Made by a program: the position numbers and the translations under genes. The notes below the pieces were generated by a model. That model had not been told where the DNA came from, did not search any database, and saw only the letters and a list, made by a program, of their open reading frames with translations. Below are positions 37,389 through 37,577 of a stretch of DNA of 37,577 nt, in pieces; the first letter of the stretch is position 1; every line of letters starts with the position of its first letter. The DNA comes from Halomonas sp. (GTDB taxonomy: Bacteria > Pseudomonadota > Gammaproteobacteria > Pseudomonadales > Halomonadaceae): contig NZ_VMQS01000020.1 in NCBI RefSeq assembly GCF_007625055.1, positions 1 through 37,577 on the forward strand, given 5' to 3'.

Positions 37389-37577
37389 TTACTGCTCACG
37401 CAGGATTGTCAGCATACGCTTGAGCGGCTCTGCGGCGCCCCATAGCAGCTGGTCACCCACGCTGAAGGCTGAGAGGTATTCACCGCCCATGGCCAGTTTG
37501 CGCAAGCGCCCTACCGGTACGTCGAGAGTGCCGGTGGCGGCGGTCGGCGTCAGGCCGTCGATGGTGGCGTCCTTGTC
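37389..37577 (-). CDS. asd: Aspartate-semialdehyde dehydrogenase (C-terminal part)
   Basis: This enzyme reduces aspartyl phosphate to aspartate semialdehyde, for lysine, threonine and methionine synthesis. Only the last 62 residues are in the window, entering in frame at the right edge. The end sequence contains [32 protein letters not shown] and RMLSILREQ, the characteristic C-terminus of the gammaproteobacterial Asd. Its place ahead of fimV and truA repeats the Pseudomonas order. Confidence 0.93.
   Translation of the reverse strand, partial: DKDATIDGLTPTAATGTLDVPVGRLRKLAMGGEYLSAFSVGDQLLWGAAEPLKRMLTILREQ

Overview
The window looks like a chromosomal segment of a moderately halophilic gammaproteobacterium, most likely a Halomonas-type member of the Halomonadaceae. 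The reasons are GC-rich coding sequence, acidic proteins (the exported GlpV and YceI are rich in Asp and Glu), a Pseudomonas-like housekeeping order (asd-fimV-truA-trpF...accD-folC-dedD-cvpA-purF-metZ) and a glycerol ABC importer. This assignment is inference; no database search was possible.

Layout. Positions 1-441, minus strand: elongator tRNA-Met followed by 4.5S/SRP RNA, and the first codons of an unidentified gene. Positions 793-3285: fadE, a membrane-anchored acyl-CoA dehydrogenase with a PsrA-like operator in front. Positions 3739-11785, plus strand: the glycerol uptake locus glpS-glpT-glpP-glpQ-glpU-glpV, then glpD. Positions 11949-14367, minus strand: glpK and the DeoR-type regulator glpR. 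Together these take up glycerol with an ATP-driven importer, phosphorylate it (GlpK), oxidise it to dihydroxyacetone phosphate (GlpD) and probably control the locus (GlpR).

Positions 14430-18577, minus strand: an SLC13/DASS transporter with two TrkA-C domains, an unrecognised membrane-anchored coiled-coil protein, and cobA (siroheme branch). Divergently, phhB-phhC (pterin carbinolamine dehydratase and aromatic aminotransferase) lie at 18692-20206, followed by an NCS2-like permease. Positions 21826-24495, minus strand: a MATE exporter and a cytochrome b561-YceI pair.

Positions 24742-37577, all minus strand, read from right to left: asd (3' end), fimV, truA, trpF, trpB, trpA, accD, folC, dedD, cvpA, purF and metZ. 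This is ordinary metabolism: Asp-family amino acids, tryptophan, fatty acids, folate, purines and methionine.

No insertion sequence, prophage, CRISPR array or rRNA was seen. The most notable observations are: complementary loss of ATPase motifs in the GlpS/GlpT pair; a five-copy His-x4 pentapeptide repeat at the N-terminus of MetZ; a MATE gene whose only ATG start lies inside the upstream terminator while a perfect ribosome-binding site points to an ATC codon; an 11-bp perfect inverted repeat over the phhB promoter region; and a TTAAGACA element shared by the glpS and glpK control regions. I did not find an obviously new multi-gene system.
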